Source: Sporomusa termitida
Lineage (GTDB): Bacteria; Bacillota; Negativicutes; Sporomusales; Sporomusaceae
NCBI RefSeq assembly: GCF_007641255.1
Contig: NZ_CP036259.1
Location: 4,094,501 to 4,158,500 of the forward strand
DNA length: 64,000 nt
Direction of reading: 5' to 3'
A model generated the notes under the pieces. It did not search any database. It had not been told where the DNA came from and was given only the letters and a program-made list of their open reading frames with translations. Every line of letters starts with the position of its first letter. The stretch's first letter is position 1. Both the position numbers and the translations under genes were made by a program. Below, piece by piece: positions 1-8,564 of the stretch.

Positions 1-380
1 TGATTCCTTTTATTGTTATTCTGGCAACCCTGACCAAAGGAGTTTCGCCATTTGTATTATTGTTAACACTTACCGGTGCCGGATTTTTCTCCAACATGGT
101 CTGGGGACCGGCTATCACCCTGCCGGCCGATATGTTCCCGGTAGAGTCTTACGGCAAGGCCATGGGGGGCGTAAACTGCATTGCCTATATGGCAGCCGCA
201 GCCTCTCCTTTTATTATGGGCGGCTTAATCAAGATCGATCCGGTCACAAAATCAGCCGACTATTTCTATGCCTGGTTATGGGTTGCCTTCACCGCCCTGC
301 TGGGGGTTGTTGCCGCCAGTATGCTGGTGGACAGGCAGCGGCTGAAAACCGCAGCCAGTGGAAAAACTGTCGCCTCCTGA
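1..380 (+). CDS. MFS transporter, C-terminal part (partial at left edge)
   Basis: The reading frame is open from base 3 through the left edge to the stop at 378-380, so only the last ~125 residues of the gene are present. They contain two to three hydrophobic helices, the segment PADMFPVESYGKAMGG typical of the loop before the last MFS helices, and a short basic cytoplasmic tail. The substrate cannot be told from this fragment. It is a different protein from the NiaP-like MFS at 18.8-20.1 kb. The gene converges on the polyamine genes across a shared hairpin terminator. Confidence 0.8.
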   Translation, partial: IPFIVILATLTKGVSPFVLLLTLTGAGFFSNMVWGPAITLPADMFPVESYGKAMGGVNCIAYMAAAASPFIMGGLIKIDPVTKSADYFYAWLWVAFTALLGVVAASMLVDRQRLKTAASGKTVAS

Positions 381-471
381 TACACGTATGGCAAAAGATA
401 GCCTACCCGCGCATAAGCAGTTAATTGATTTGCAGTACAACGGTAAAACCACGCCAGCAACCTCAATCAAA

Positions 472-510
472 AAACTCCTGGTAAATCCCACGGGGATTTG
501 CCAGGAGTTT
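472..510. terminator. Bidirectional terminator between convergent genes
   Basis: Inverted repeat with arms AAACTCCTGG... and ...CCAGGAGTTT (about 17 pairs, one mismatch), preceded by an A-run and followed by TTTTT, so it can terminate both strands. It separates the MFS gene from the minus-strand polyamine genes. Confidence 0.85.
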
Positions 511-528
511 TTGCTGTCTATAATATGA

Positions 529-1788
529 TCAAATAGAATCTAATGATTCAATAACCGGCACTACAAAGGGTTTCGGTGCTTCAATAACTTCTGTAGGCAG
601 GCCCATTGTCGCCAGCAGTTCTATAAAAGGTGTAGGATCAAGCTCTTCCACATTGACCATCTGCTTAACATCCCAGTCGCCGCGGGCGACTAAGATGGCC
701 GCGGCCGCGGCCGGGACCCCGGCCGTATAGCTGATGGCCTGGGATTCCACTTCCTGATAGCATTCGGCATGGTCACAGGTATTGTAAATGAAGATTTGGC
801 GCGGCTGATTGTCTTTGGTGCCGCTGATGAAATTGCCGATGCAGGTTTTACCGGTATAATCAACTGCCAATGAGGACGGATCAGGCAAGAGCGCTTTCAG
901 TACCTTGAGGGGCGCAATCTCCACGCCTGCCGCTATTTTAACCGGTTTCTCCGAGGTAAGGCCAAGATTGGTCAGCACCGAGAACACGTTTAAGTAATGT
1001 TCGCCAAACCCCATCCAAAACCGAATAGAATTCGCATTAATATTTTTAGACAATGAGTGCAGTTCGTCATGTCCGGTCAGATATACGGAACAGGTTCCCA
1101 CGACCGGAAATTCGTAATCCACTTTAATCGAATGAACTTTTTGCAGTACCCATTTGCGGTCAATCCAGGTCCACACTTTCCTGAATTCACGGAAATTAAT
1201 CTCGGGATCGAAATTTGTGGCAAAATACTTGCCGTGGCTGCCGGCATTAACATCCAGTATATCAATGGTATCGATTGTATCAAAATATTCCTTTTGCGCG
1301 AGCGCGCACCAGGCATTAACAACGCCCGGATCAAAGCCGACCCCTAAAATTGCCGTGATCTGCTTGTCCTGACAGCGCTCTTTACGTTTCCATTCATAGT
1401 TGGCATACCAGGGCGGGTCCTCGCAGACCTTGTCCGGATCCTCATGGATCGCCGTATCCATATACACGGCACCGGTTTCGATGCACGCCTCCAGCACCGA
1501 CATATTCACATAAGCCTGCCCGACATTGATGACGATTTCCGACTTGGTGTCCTTGATTAATTCGATCACAGCCGGAACATCCATGGCGTTGACTGCCCGC
1601 GAATACAGTTTTTTCGCCGGGTCCTGCAAATGATTTTTGCGCAGTACGCTGTCAATAATTGCGTCGCACTTTTGCTGGGTACGTGAAGCGATACAGATAT
1701 CACCCAAAACATCATTATTCATCGCGCATTTGTGAGCTACCACATGACCCACGCCACCAGCACCAACAATTAAAACATTTTTCCTCAT
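529..1788 (-). CDS. Carboxynorspermidine/carboxyspermidine dehydrogenase (saccharopine dehydrogenase family)
   Basis: 419 residues, the normal length for the family. The N-terminus MRKNVLIVGAGGVGHVVAHK is a Rossmann nucleotide-binding motif (GAGGVG), and the rest matches the saccharopine-dehydrogenase fold (GVGFDPGVVNA is characteristic of the carboxynorspermidine branch). The enzyme condenses aspartate semialdehyde with a diamine (putrescine or diaminopropane) and reduces the product to carboxyspermidine or carboxynorspermidine with NADPH. It lies 28 bp downstream of nspC, which does the following decarboxylation, so the two form an operon. The start has a good AGGAG-like site (GGAGAAAG). 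Assignment rests on the pairing as well as on sequence; the choice between spermidine and norspermidine is open. Confidence 0.9.
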   Translation of the reverse strand: MRKNVLIVGAGGVGHVVAHKCAMNNDVLGDICIASRTQQKCDAIIDSVLRKNHLQDPAKKLYSRAVNAMDVPAVIELIKDTKSEIVINVGQAYVNMSVLEACIETGAVYMDTAIHEDPDKVCEDPPWYANYEWKRKERCQDKQITAILGVGFDPGVVNAWCALAQKEYFDTIDTIDILDVNAGSHGKYFATNFDPEINFREFRKVWTWIDRKWVLQKVHSIKVDYEFPVVGTCSVYLTGHDELHSLSKNINANSIRFWMGFGEHYLNVFSVLTNLGLTSEKPVKIAAGVEIAPLKVLKALLPDPSSLAVDYTGKTCIGNFISGTKDNQPRQIFIYNTCDHAECYQEVESQAISYTAGVPAAAAAILVARGDWDVKQMVNVEELDPTPFIELLATMGLPTEVIEAPKPFVVPVIESLDSI

Positions 1789-1816
1789 TTCTTTCTCCTC
1801 TGCTAAAAAATTTAAT

Positions 1817-2920
1817 TTAAGATAAATTATTTAAGAAATCCGGGTAAGTGAACTGACGCACAACCTCAATCGTACCATCTAGCCTGCGCACGGCAATCGC
1901 CGGCATCTGCAGGCCATTGAACCAGTTTTTCTTTACCATTGTGTAGCCGGCGGCATCGGCAAAACGGATTTGGCTGCCAATTGCCAATGGTTCGGCAAAA
2001 TCAAAGGTGCCAAAAACATCGCCTGCCAGGCACGAGCGCCCGGCCACCATATAGGTATGCCTGCCGGGGCCGGTTGTCTCCATTTTGGCTGCAAGCCGGT
2101 AGATTAACAAATCCAGCATATGCGCCTCAACCGAAGCATCAACAATAGCAATATCCATTTCGTTATGCACGATGTCAACCACACTGGTAACCAGCTCGGT
2201 ACAGCCGGTAATCGCACTTTCCCCGGGTTCCAAATACACCTGAATATTAAACCTGTCAGCAAAGTCTGCCAGTTTTTGGCTGAACTTGTCCAGCGGATAG
2301 CCCGCTTGCGTAAAATATAAGCCACCGCCCAGACTTACCCATTCCAGCGCCTGCAAAAAATCGCCATAGCTGTCGCCGATCAAATCAAGCTGCTCTGAAA
2401 ACGCGGCAAAATCATCGTTTTCACAGTTGTAATGAAACATCAGACCGCTAAGCCGGGGCAGCTGCTCGGCCAGCGCCGCCCTGTCCGTCACCCCCAGGCG
2501 CGAATACTTGCGGGCCGGATCGGCCAGATCAAAATGAGAGTGGCTAAACCCGGGATTTACGCGTAATCCCAGCTTGGCTGATTTTACTGTATCATAATAT
2601 TGATCCAACTGGGAAACCGAATTAAAGATAATCTTATCGGCAAATTCGGCCACAGCCAGGATATCGGCCTGTGAATAGCCGACACAATAAGCATGTGTTT
2701 CCTTGCCGAATTTTTCGAAACCCAGCCTCGCCTCATAGAGAGAACTGGAGGTGGTGCCTGCCATATACTCGCGCATCAGATCAAAGACACACCAGGTGGA
2801 GAAACACTTCAGCGCCAGTACCGACCTGGCCCCCGAGAGCTGCTGCACCTGCTGAATAATCTGCAGATTACGCAATAGCTTTTTCTCATCAATGAGGTAA
2901 TAGGGGGTATTAATCTTCAT
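1817..2920 (-). CDS. nspC: Carboxynorspermidine decarboxylase
   Basis: 367 residues, a PLP-dependent fold-III (alanine-racemase-like) decarboxylase. The PLP lysine lies in SVLALKCFSTW near residue 39; the conserved GGGLYFT, EPGE and GRSCLAGD segments follow in family order. It decarboxylates carboxy(nor)spermidine to (nor)spermidine in the cytosol, the route used in place of S-adenosylmethionine decarboxylase. The start follows AGGAG at a good spacing. It is the first gene of the two-gene operon with the dehydrogenase. Nothing in the sequence looks unusual. Confidence 0.92.
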   Translation of the reverse strand: MKINTPYYLIDEKKLLRNLQIIQQVQQLSGARSVLALKCFSTWCVFDLMREYMAGTTSSSLYEARLGFEKFGKETHAYCVGYSQADILAVAEFADKIIFNSVSQLDQYYDTVKSAKLGLRVNPGFSHSHFDLADPARKYSRLGVTDRAALAEQLPRLSGLMFHYNCENDDFAAFSEQLDLIGDSYGDFLQALEWVSLGGGLYFTQAGYPLDKFSQKLADFADRFNIQVYLEPGESAITGCTELVTSVVDIVHNEMDIAIVDASVEAHMLDLLIYRLAAKMETTGPGRHTYMVAGRSCLAGDVFGTFDFAEPLAIGSQIRFADAAGYTMVKKNWFNGLQMPAIAVRRLDGTIEVVRQFTYPDFLNNLS

Positions 2921-3124
2921 TATTTATAACTCCTGTTTAAGTATGTACTAAAAATAACGGCAGCAGTCAGTTTATTTTCTCATAATGCAACTACGACATT
3001 AATAATAGCAAAAATGACGGCATTTGTCGATTATTCTTTAAAAACAACCGTAATTTGCCGAAAAAAGCGATTTACGCCAGAAAAGTCAGGCACCATCCAG
3101 CCTATGCCGATTCTGATAGCCTAA

Positions 3125-3230
3125 GTACCTTGACCGGGTTGAAAATTCAGGTTAGGTTGGGAGACTTTTTCGTCCTGCAGGGCGGGAAAAGATCCACAAG
3201 CTAACCAAAGTGTTAATCTGGTCAAGGTAC
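3125..3230. repeat. Small inverted-repeat element (MITE-like)
   Basis: A ~106-bp element bounded by terminal inverted repeats GTACCTTGACCGG / CTGGTCAAGGTAC. It lies in the 420-bp gap between nspC and the methyltransferase gene. Its inner part (CCTGCAGGGCGGGAAAAG) resembles the inner part of elements near 59.4 and 62.8 kb. No reading frame is present. In the rest of the gap (2921-3124 and 3231-3342) I see only AT-rich DNA that probably carries the nspC promoter. Confidence 0.6.
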
Positions 3231-3342
3231 GAGCAGCGCAAAATGAAAAAGACGGCCTCCCATCCCAGACACCGGATTTGAGGCTGTCAGATTTTTCAGA
3301 GTCTTATCCACAGAAACTAATATTGTCTATTCCACAACCATA

Positions 3343-4011
3343 TTACTTTATCCCATAGAAGCCGGCCTGCATACCGGAAACCCAGAAGACCTCAACCGGG
3401 GAAAAGCCGGCTGCAGTCAACAGCTGCCGGTGGGCCGCAAGGGTGACCGGCTGCAGTTCAGTTCCATATCTGCTGATATGCCTGTCCGCTGCCTCCGGGC
3501 TTTTACCGTTCAGTACCTGAGTCCGCCGCCAGCGCGCAAGACCGATTTGTGTGCCTGCTGCCGTATCAGGCTGAATGGTCTCAAAGGTAATATAGATACC
3601 ACCCGGTTTGAGCATCCGGTAACAATTGCCGGTCGCTTGCCGGCGGCCGGCCGCATCTAAATAATGATGAACCATAACGGCGGTAATCACATCAAAATTG
3701 TCCGTATAATCTAAATCCTCACTGCCTGCCAATACAAAAGAGACTTTGCTATTTGCCAGTTTTTCCGCAGCAAGCTGCAGCATCGCGGGCGCCGGATCTG
3801 CAGCCACAAACCGGGTTGAGCCAAACTCGGCCATTGCCTTGACAATAAGCGTGCCAGTCCCGCAGCCGGTGTCAAGCCAGGCCGAGGGCCGGGGCACAGC
3901 TGCTTTGACCAGATCCAGAATTTCATCATGAAATAAATGATAGCGGGGAATCGTTTTGTCAACATTTACATCATAATCCGCGGCTGCCTGCGAAGTCTTA
4001 TTATCACGCAT
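3343..4011 (-). CDS. Class I SAM-dependent methyltransferase
   Basis: 222 residues. Motif I (LDTGCGTGTL, ~residue 45) and the following acidic ADPAPAML motif define a Rossmann-fold SAM methyltransferase; VMVHHYLD and MLKPGGIYITFE are the usual later motifs. The substrate cannot be named. It starts 27 bp after the stop of the sensor gene upstream on the same strand, with an AGGAGG site (CAGGAGGTACAAG), so the two are probably co-transcribed. A soluble sensor plus methyltransferase pair hints at a small-molecule or signalling role, but that is inference. Confidence 0.85.
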   Translation of the reverse strand: MRDNKTSQAAADYDVNVDKTIPRYHLFHDEILDLVKAAVPRPSAWLDTGCGTGTLIVKAMAEFGSTRFVAADPAPAMLQLAAEKLANSKVSFVLAGSEDLDYTDNFDVITAVMVHHYLDAAGRRQATGNCYRMLKPGGIYITFETIQPDTAAGTQIGLARWRRTQVLNGKSPEAADRHISRYGTELQPVTLAAHRQLLTAAGFSPVEVFWVSGMQAGFYGIK

Positions 4012-4038
4012 CTTGTACCTCCTGTGTAAGCCCGCTTA

Positions 4039-4893
4039 TTAGCAGCTCTCCTGACAGTTTAATGTTTCGGCAATTTGGTCCAGTTGGGAAACCATTTTGC
4101 TTACTTGCTGGATCGTGTCGGCCACCTGGGTTACGGCCACGGCAATCTGGTTGATTGCCTCCTGGGTATCATTAATCTGGGTATATATAGTGGAACCATC
4201 TGACTTGATATTGCCAATAATTGTCTCAATCTTCTTGACCGAATCGGTACTCGTTGTTGCCAGCTTGCGAATCTCGCCGGCCACCACACCGAAGCCCCGC
4301 CCTTGTTCGCCAACCCGGGCCGCTTCAATCGCAGCATTGAGCCCCAGCAGATTCGTTTCACTGGTAACATTCCTAATCATCCCCAGCACCTGGTCGGTCT
4401 CCTGCACCCGCACCTGCGAATCACTTGCCACCTGGGCCAGTGTCCGGCCGGTGGCGGCAATCTCCTGGGTCTGGGCCGAAATCTCCTGCGTAGTGGCCGC
4501 CAGGATGTTCATACTGTCCAGCAGGTCACCGGCCATCTGTTTCATTGATTCCTGCAGCTCAACCGGCTGGGTTATGGCAATAGCACCGATAACTTCACTG
4601 GCGTCATTGTAAACAGGTATGGCCACCGAGGTATAGGGCAACCCATATAACGTTTTATCAAAACGCATGGCAATCCGCCTTTGCTCGTGGATGGCGCGAT
4701 ACACCCCGCTGCCGGCCTTCAGCGGCTGGTCCTTTGGTACTTTTAAATCAAGCTTTCCGCCCGGTTTATACAGGATAAACTTTTCCCGGTCGGTGAGAGT
4801 TACCCCCGCATCGTACTGCAAAGCCTGTTGAATGACCGGTAAGGCCCACAGCAGTTTGTCCAGGATCTCCTTATCACTTGCCGACATACTCAT
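4039..4893 (-). CDS. Soluble methyl-accepting chemotaxis-type sensor protein
   Basis: 284 residues from the ATG at 4893 (site AAAGAGAGGCG just upstream; an in-frame start 30 bases earlier lacks one). The N-terminal ~120 residues form a small ligand-binding-like domain with no membrane segment. The C-terminal half is a shortened MCP signalling helix with the hairpin-tip-like sequence [20 protein letters not shown] and [13 protein letters not shown], which normally contacts CheA/CheW. It is a cytosolic receptor of the short type common in Sporomusa-like genomes. The signal is unknown. Confidence 0.85.
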   Translation of the reverse strand: MSMSASDKEILDKLLWALPVIQQALQYDAGVTLTDREKFILYKPGGKLDLKVPKDQPLKAGSGVYRAIHEQRRIAMRFDKTLYGLPYTSVAIPVYNDASEVIGAIAITQPVELQESMKQMAGDLLDSMNILAATTQEISAQTQEIAATGRTLAQVASDSQVRVQETDQVLGMIRNVTSETNLLGLNAAIEAARVGEQGRGFGVVAGEIRKLATTSTDSVKKIETIIGNIKSDGSTIYTQINDTQEAINQIAVAVTQVADTIQQVSKMVSQLDQIAETLNCQESC

Positions 4894-5059
4894 CGCCTCT
4901 CTTTTTTTACATATAGTAGCCACTAATATCCACAGGCAGGATGCAGGTTAAGCGAAAGTCAAACACCGGCGGCGCCTTGCCAACAACCTGCCTGAAAAAC
5001 TTTTATTTTAGTCAAATTATTCTGGCACAGGGCTTTAGCCGCTGCATCATAACAGGAGG

Positions 5060-5092
5060 AAAACGCCAAGGCTCCGGTACTTTGGCGTTTTG
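5060..5092. terminator. Hairpin terminator at the end of the nicotinate operon
   Basis: AAAACGCCAAGG / CTTTGGCGTTTT stem of about 11 pairs, 18 bp beyond the dml stop. In the direction of the operon the stem is followed by TTTTCCTCC, a modest U-tract, so it acts as terminator or as an mRNA 3' end. Confidence 0.65.
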
Positions 5093-5109
5093 TATTCCGG
5101 CTATTTTTA

Positions 5110-5973
5110 CTATTTTACGTAGGCCGCTTCAGTCGCTCTGATTTGCGGTAAGCCAATCAGCTCATTGAACTCGGTAAAAGCAACCATTTGGTCCAGCATA
5201 CCGGCAGTAGTCCCGGTTGCCTTCAGATTTTCCATTAAGCGGGTGATGGCCAGCGTCATGGTGTAGGTCGATGCCGTTGGATAAATAACAATCTGATAGC
5301 CGATAGCCGCCAGCTCCGGCACCGGCAGCAGCGGTGTCCGGCCGCCTTCCACCATATTAGCCAGTACCGGTACGGTAAAGCCGGCGGTAATCCTTTTCAT
5401 TTCCCCGACACTCTCCGGCGATTCCACAAACAGGATATCGGCCCCTGCTTCTTCATACGCTTTCGCCCGGTCCAGGGCCTCATCAATCCCATGCACAGTC
5501 CGGGCATCCGTCCGGGCAATAATTACCAGGTCAGCATCCCGGCGGGCATCAACGGCGGCCTTAATTTTGCCGACCATTTCAGCCTGAGGCACGACCTGAC
5601 GGCCAGTCATATGACCGCATTTTTTGGGGGTAACCTGATCTTCCAGCTGAATGGCGGCCACACCGGCCTTTTCATACTCACGGACAGTACGCATTACATT
5701 GACCGCATTCCCAAACCCGGTATCAGCATCGGCAATAACCGGTATGCCGACAGCCTCGACAAGATTGGCCGCCCGGGCTACCATTTCACTCATCGTCAGC
5801 AGGCCCACGTCCGGTTTACCCAGATGGCTGGCTGCCTGGCCGTAGCCTGTCATATATACTGCCGGGAAGCCGGCTTTCTCAATGATTTTAGCGGTCAGTG
5901 CATCATGGGCGCCAGGGGCTACAATAATACCCGGACCTGCTAATAATTGTCGCAACACGCTAGTTTGTCTCAT
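5110..5973 (-). CDS. dml: 2,3-dimethylmalate lyase
   Basis: About 287 residues of the isocitrate lyase / PEP mutase superfamily. MTGYGQAASHLGKPDVGLL, the DADTGFGNAVNV metal-binding segment and the signature loop PKKCGHMTGRQV are all present. In nicotinate fermentation it splits (2R,3S)-2,3-dimethylmalate to propionate and pyruvate, the last step. Two ATGs six bases apart are possible; the second (5973) is better spaced from AAAGGGGA, which lies inside the end of the mutL-like gene, so the two genes overlap by about 14 bases. Oxaloacetase or methylisocitrate lyase would be the other family options, but the operon decides for Dml. Confidence 0.88.
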   Translation of the reverse strand: MRQTSVLRQLLAGPGIIVAPGAHDALTAKIIEKAGFPAVYMTGYGQAASHLGKPDVGLLTMSEMVARAANLVEAVGIPVIADADTGFGNAVNVMRTVREYEKAGVAAIQLEDQVTPKKCGHMTGRQVVPQAEMVGKIKAAVDARRDADLVIIARTDARTVHGIDEALDRAKAYEEAGADILFVESPESVGEMKRITAGFTVPVLANMVEGGRTPLLPVPELAAIGYQIVIYPTASTYTMTLAITRLMENLKATGTTAGMLDQMVAFTEFNELIGLPQIRATEAAYVK

Positions 5974-7411
5974 GCTCATTCCCCTTTAGGTTTATCTTAA
6001 AATATTTTTTGGCAAAGCGGCCGCACTGGTCGGCATAACGGGACCCTAAGGCTCCCAGGGCATACAATAGATACTGTTCATCAATAATAAACCGGGGCTG
6101 AACAGGTAATAAGGAAATCCCGGGGTTCTTAAAAGCCGCGGCCAGGATCAGCTGGTTATCGGCCTGGGAACCATGGGTAAAAATCCCGCCCACGGCGATC
6201 ACATACTTCACCCGGCGCAGATCCCTGCCAACCGGGGTTCCGGGCATAATGCCCATAACCGGATTAAAATCCTGGGCAATATACCCGGCATGCCGCTTTA
6301 AAGCTACTTCAATGGCGCTAATCGCCAGTGCCAGATCAAACTGTTTTTCCTGCGGCGACTGGCTGATATGGCCAGGGTTCTGTTCCAGATATTCGGTATA
6401 GGCTGACAATTGATTGGCCGTCTCTTCACTGTTATAGCCGATTTTGGCCAATACGCCCAGTGGGCCGATTGTTTCAACAATGCCTGTTGCACTGACACGC
6501 AAACCCAGATTTCCTTCAACAGTACGATAAGAGGGTTGCTTTTCATTAGTTACAACCAGGCCCTTTTCCTCAATGGTCAGCTTCTCCAGCTCAGGCAGGA
6601 CCGAATGGATATCGGTAGTGGCTCCCCCAATATCAATGACGATGACATCACCGACACCTTCTTCCTGGAAAGTTCCTTTGGCCAGCAGCTCTGCACCCAA
6701 CAGCACTGCGCCAGGCGTAGGCATCACTTTCTTATTGGAGACAATATTCAGTAGTTTATTTAACCCTTTAGCCTGGGTAATCTGTTTGATAAACTGCTCA
6801 TGAATGGCCTCTCTGGCCGGTTTAACCTTTAATTCATGAATTGTTGGCATTACATTAGGGACACGGATATGGGGAATGTCACAGCTGGTAAAAATCTCTG
6901 CCACCTGGTTTTGGGCCTCTTTATTGCCGGCAATAATTATCACGGCTTTGATGCCGGCCTGAACAATAATATGTGCATTCTCAATGAGTGATTGCTGATC
7001 ACCGCCGTCGGTACCGCCGGCCAGTAAAACAATATCCGGTTTAATCTCCCGCAGTACTTCCAAACGGTATTCCGGCAAATCCTCATGGCTGATGATTTCC
7101 AAAACCCGGGCCCCCGCACTCATCGCTACCTCTTTGGCGGCTTTGGCGGTTACCCGGGGCATGTAGCCAAGGGCTACCATCCGCAGGCCGCCGGCCGCAC
7201 TGCTGGTGGAAAAGACTTTAGCTTCGTCTGACACCCGGACACCACTTGCCACTAATGCCTGTCTGGCATTGACAAGGCCTGTTTCAATATCGGCAATGGT
7301 TGTTGGCGCCTGGGAGCGGGCCACAAACTCCAGTTCCCCCCGGTTCAGCCGGAAGGCTGTTAACTTCGTGTAGGTGCTGCCCACATCCAATACCAGCAGA
7401 TCTGCATGCAT
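5960..7411 (-). CDS. MutL/GlmL-type ATPase, likely reactivase for the B12-dependent mutase
   Basis: 483 residues of the ASKHA (actin-like ATPase) fold: phosphate-1 motif LVLDVGSTYTKLTAF at the N-terminus, LLAGGTDGGD, and VIVIDIGGATTDIHS in the middle. The family (GlmL, also annotated MutL) is found beside coenzyme-B12 glutamate mutase and is thought to release damaged cobalamin. Here it lies between methylitaconate isomerase and dimethylmalate lyase, three genes from methyleneglutarate mutase, so that mutase is the probable client. The role is inferred from family and position. Confidence 0.85.
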   Translation of the reverse strand: MHADLLVLDVGSTYTKLTAFRLNRGELEFVARSQAPTTIADIETGLVNARQALVASGVRVSDEAKVFSTSSAAGGLRMVALGYMPRVTAKAAKEVAMSAGARVLEIISHEDLPEYRLEVLREIKPDIVLLAGGTDGGDQQSLIENAHIIVQAGIKAVIIIAGNKEAQNQVAEIFTSCDIPHIRVPNVMPTIHELKVKPAREAIHEQFIKQITQAKGLNKLLNIVSNKKVMPTPGAVLLGAELLAKGTFQEEGVGDVIVIDIGGATTDIHSVLPELEKLTIEEKGLVVTNEKQPSYRTVEGNLGLRVSATGIVETIGPLGVLAKIGYNSEETANQLSAYTEYLEQNPGHISQSPQEKQFDLALAISAIEVALKRHAGYIAQDFNPVMGIMPGTPVGRDLRRVKYVIAVGGIFTHGSQADNQLILAAAFKNPGISLLPVQPRFIIDEQYLLYALGALGSRYADQCGRFAKKYFKINLKGNEHETN

Positions 7412-7430
7412 ACGATTACCCCCATCCCGG

Positions 7431-8564
7431 CTAGGCGTTCCTTACAAAGACATAACCTTCCATGATCCGGCGGGCTGTGCGGGAAAACGCAGCCCGCACC
7501 AGTTCACCCTTGTCCACAGCGGCTTCAATATCAATAATGCCGGCTGGATGGCCAATACGAATAACCTCAATGGTGTCAATATGAGGAATGGCTTCATGAA
7601 CGATTGTTCCCGCAATCTTTGCCGCCGCCCCGGTGCAGGCCGTACCTGTACCCGGATAGGTTTTATGCAAAACCTGCATAAACATCATTCTGGACAAGAA
7701 ATCAACCTGCTTGCTGCTGATTGTCTGACCTGTCGTAAAATCAACATAATCGGCAGCCGGAGCCACAAAAGCAATCATGGGGAAAGCCGGGCTTTTTTGC
7801 GTGGCTGTCTGAATATCCGGAGCCATGCCGATCATCACCGTCGCCTTTGCCCGGATTTCTTCCAATAATGCCAGGAGAGCCGCATTACCATTCACTTGCT
7901 GCGGCGTTTCCTGTCCTGTCATGCCAAGGTCTTTGGCTCTGACAAAAACGCAGGGATTGGAAACATCAACAATAGAAATATCCAAAGGCCCGTTACTTGT
8001 TGAAATCGTGTCAACAGGGTTGCCTGTTGGCAGCAGCCTGTCTGTCGCCGAGCCGGCAGTGCCGGAAAAATCCAGCATAATCCTGGCGCCGGTACCAGGC
8101 ACACCGTCAATCTTGCAGTCGCCGGTCACCCTGGCCCGTCCATTTACGGTAGGTACTTCAGCAACCAGAATCCTGCCTGTATTGGTATTATGAATCCGTA
8201 CCGTTGTCGTGGGGGCTTGGGCTGCAACAAATCCTTCATCGATGGCAAATGGCCCCACCGCCGAGGAAATATTGCCGCAATTACCGGTATAATCGATATA
8301 AGGCGCTGTCAGGCTGACCTGACCAAAGGTGTAGTCAATGTCAGCGTCCGGATGCGTAGAGGGAGCTATAATTGCCAGTTTGCTTGTCAGCGGGTCAGCG
8401 CCCCCCAGGCCGTCGATCTGCCGTACATCCGGACTGCCGAATATCTCCAGAATCACCTGGTCCCGTACAGCTGCATCCTGTGGCAGATGATTGGCTTTCA
8501 AAAACATGGCCTTACTTGTGCCGCCCCGCATAATTACACAAGGTATTCTCTGCATCTCACCCAT
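7431..8564 (-). CDS. mii: (R)-3-methylitaconate delta-isomerase (PrpF/DUF453 family)
   Basis: 377 residues from the ATG at 8564. That start shares one base with the stop of mgm (TAATG) and follows a strong AGAGGAGG. A longer frame reaching 8609 would begin inside mgm without a site. PrpF-family features: N-terminal IPCVIMRGGTSKAMFL, the central GNCGNISSAVGPFA (cysteine of the diaminopimelate-epimerase-like fold) and GTACTGAAAKIAGT near residue 310. It isomerises 3-methylitaconate to 2,3-dimethylmaleate. Translational coupling with mgm fits consecutive steps of the pathway. Confidence 0.9.
   Translation of the reverse strand: MGEMQRIPCVIMRGGTSKAMFLKANHLPQDAAVRDQVILEIFGSPDVRQIDGLGGADPLTSKLAIIAPSTHPDADIDYTFGQVSLTAPYIDYTGNCGNISSAVGPFAIDEGFVAAQAPTTTVRIHNTNTGRILVAEVPTVNGRARVTGDCKIDGVPGTGARIMLDFSGTAGSATDRLLPTGNPVDTISTSNGPLDISIVDVSNPCVFVRAKDLGMTGQETPQQVNGNAALLALLEEIRAKATVMIGMAPDIQTATQKSPAFPMIAFVAPAADYVDFTTGQTISSKQVDFLSRMMFMQVLHKTYPGTGTACTGAAAKIAGTIVHEAIPHIDTIEVIRIGHPAGIIDIEAAVDKGELVRAAFSRTARRIMEGYVFVRNA

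Noticed and set aside
4097-4612. A 171-codon open frame opposite the MCP-like gene
   Set aside because: It is the antisense shadow of a well-supported gene, with no site or family features. The same holds for the many long frames opposite the nicotinate and hydrogenase genes.
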